This document shows positions 63,150 to 64,000 of a stretch of 64,000 nucleotides of DNA, piece by piece (the first letter of the stretch is position 1; every line of letters begins with the position of its first letter). The translations under genes and the position numbers were made by a program. The notes below the pieces were generated by a model. The model made no database searches and was not told the origin of the DNA. It saw nothing but the letters and a program-made list of their open reading frames with translations. Origin of the DNA: Acinetobacter brisouisimilis (GTDB lineage Bacteria > Pseudomonadota > Gammaproteobacteria > Pseudomonadales > Moraxellaceae); assembly GCF_000368265.1 (NCBI RefSeq), contig NZ_KB851218.1, positions 372,001 to 436,000 on the forward strand, read 5' to 3'.

Positions 63150-64000
63150 ATGTGTGGTATTGTTGGTGGCGTTGCAGAACGAAATATCAGCGAGATTTTG
63201 ATTGAAGGTCTCAAGCGTCTTGAATACCGTGGTTACGACTCGGCAGGACTGGCACTCATTAGTCATGGACAAGTCCTTCGCGAACGCCGCGTTGGTAAAG
63301 TGGTTAACCTTGAAGAAGCGGTGAAAACCCATCAGGTTGCAGGGACTTTGGGAATTGCACATACGCGCTGGGCAACCCACGGTAAACCGACTGAAACCAA
63401 TGCTCATCCGCATATTTCAGGCAAAGTGGCTGTAGTACATAACGGTATCATTGAAAACTATGCTGAACTCAAAGCCGATTTACAAGCACAGGGTTATGTG
63501 TTTAGTTCTCAAACCGATACTGAAGTGGTCGCACACTTGGTGGATGAAGCCCTAAAAACTGCCGATTCATTGTTAGTCGCGGTACAAAGCATTGTGTCAA
63601 AATTCAAAGGCGCTTATGCACTCGGGATTGTTCATGCAGACTATCCAGATGAACTGATTACTGTACGTGAAGGTTCTCCACTGGTGATTGGTGTCGGGAT
63701 TGGTGAAAACTTTATTGGTTCAGACCAGTTGGCATTGTTACCGATTACCAACCGCTTTATTTACCTTGAAGAGGGTGATATTGCTCGTCTAACCCGTAGC
63801 AGCATTGAAATTTATGCACATGGTACTCAAGCCATTCAACGTCCTGTTAAAGAGCTTGATGCAACGGTGAGTAATTCATCTAAAGGTGAATACAAACACT
63901 ACATGCTCAAAGAAATTTATGAGCAACCAGAAGCTTTGCAGCAAACAATTTCTCAGGCACTCAATGGCAATGCCTTACGTGAAGATTTCCTTGCTGATGC
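63150..64000 (+). CDS. glmS: Glutamine-fructose-6-phosphate aminotransferase (partial)
   Basis: The frame starts MCGIVGGVAERN at 63150 and is open to the window edge (283 codons). Cys 2 is the N-terminal nucleophile of the glutaminase domain; 'LKRLEYRGYDSAGLALI', 'AHTRWATHGKPTETNAHPH' and 'HNGIIENYAELK' are class II amidotransferase blocks. The isomerase half lies outside. It makes glucosamine 6-phosphate, the substrate for the GlmM/GlmU route. AAAGG lies upstream of ATG. Confidence 0.95.
   Translation, partial: MCGIVGGVAERNISEILIEGLKRLEYRGYDSAGLALISHGQVLRERRVGKVVNLEEAVKTHQVAGTLGIAHTRWATHGKPTETNAHPHISGKVAVVHNGIIENYAELKADLQAQGYVFSSQTDTEVVAHLVDEALKTADSLLVAVQSIVSKFKGAYALGIVHADYPDELITVREGSPLVIGVGIGENFIGSDQLALLPITNRFIYLEEGDIARLTRSSIEIYAHGTQAIQRPVKELDATVSNSSKGEYKHYMLKEIYEQPEALQQTISQALNGNALREDFLAD

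Overview
The window is chromosomal DNA of a gammaproteobacterium, almost certainly Acinetobacter. The gene orders gabR/gabT-gabD, dapA-bamC-purC, ribBA-ribH-nusB-thiL-pgpA and glmU-glmS, the three-domain FruB fusion and the moderate-to-low GC all fit that genus. I cannot name the species. No rRNA, CRISPR array or intact tRNA was seen.

Region 1 (1-~13,900) is the right-hand part of an integrated mobile island whose left end and integrase lie outside the window. It starts with the tail of an unidentified gene overlapping a type I methyltransferase gene (hsdM) that has no hsdS after it. A minus-strand block follows: small protein, DUF932, YqaJ-type exonuclease, an RDF-like Cys-rich protein and an AlpA-type regulator. 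Divergent from it is a run of very small envelope proteins (two lipoproteins, two short membrane proteins, one secreted protein) behind a leader that can fold in alternative ways. Then come three related YagK/YfjJ (inovirus Gp2-like) replication proteins, an AT-rich gene of unknown function, a second AlpA-like gene and a small hypothetical. The island appears to end near 13,897-13,913, at a sequence resembling a tRNA 3' end and preceded by tandem 10-bp repeats.

Region 2 (~14,000-24,800) holds a His-rich Cys/His hydrolase-like protein, the fructose PTS operon fruB-fruK-fruA, a YbaK-type deacylase, a PiT phosphate transporter with an upstream Pho box, an ArgP-like LysR regulator and a Gly/His-rich lipoprotein.

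Region 3 (~25,100-34,200) is a GABA-utilisation locus: two paralogous APC permeases, a MocR/GabR-type regulator, gabT and gabD. The same direct repeat (two TGGCTCT half-sites, 24-bp period) stands before both permeases and between gabR and gabT. At identical spacing it is followed by an AAATTA-containing block, so the three transcription units form one probable regulon. Each permease has a ~450-500 nt leader carrying a homologous small ORF beginning MATHQAVYV, which I do not recognise.

Region 4 (~34,250-64,000) is core genome: a BASS-family transporter, pncA, dapA-bamC-purC, rarA, a Sel1-repeat protein, a PQQ-type sugar dehydrogenase lipoprotein, a CadR-like/CDF metal-efflux pair with a classic 19-bp-spacer promoter, amtB, phoBR, psd, pncB, dtd, serB with a divergent Smp-like gene, and finally riboflavin, nusB, thiL, pgpA, glmU and the first part of glmS. 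The RibA half of RibBA has lost the GTP cyclohydrolase II motifs.

The best candidates for undescribed biology are the conserved permease leader ORFs with their shared operator, the island's structured leader with its micro-protein cluster, and the unknown 414-residue island gene.
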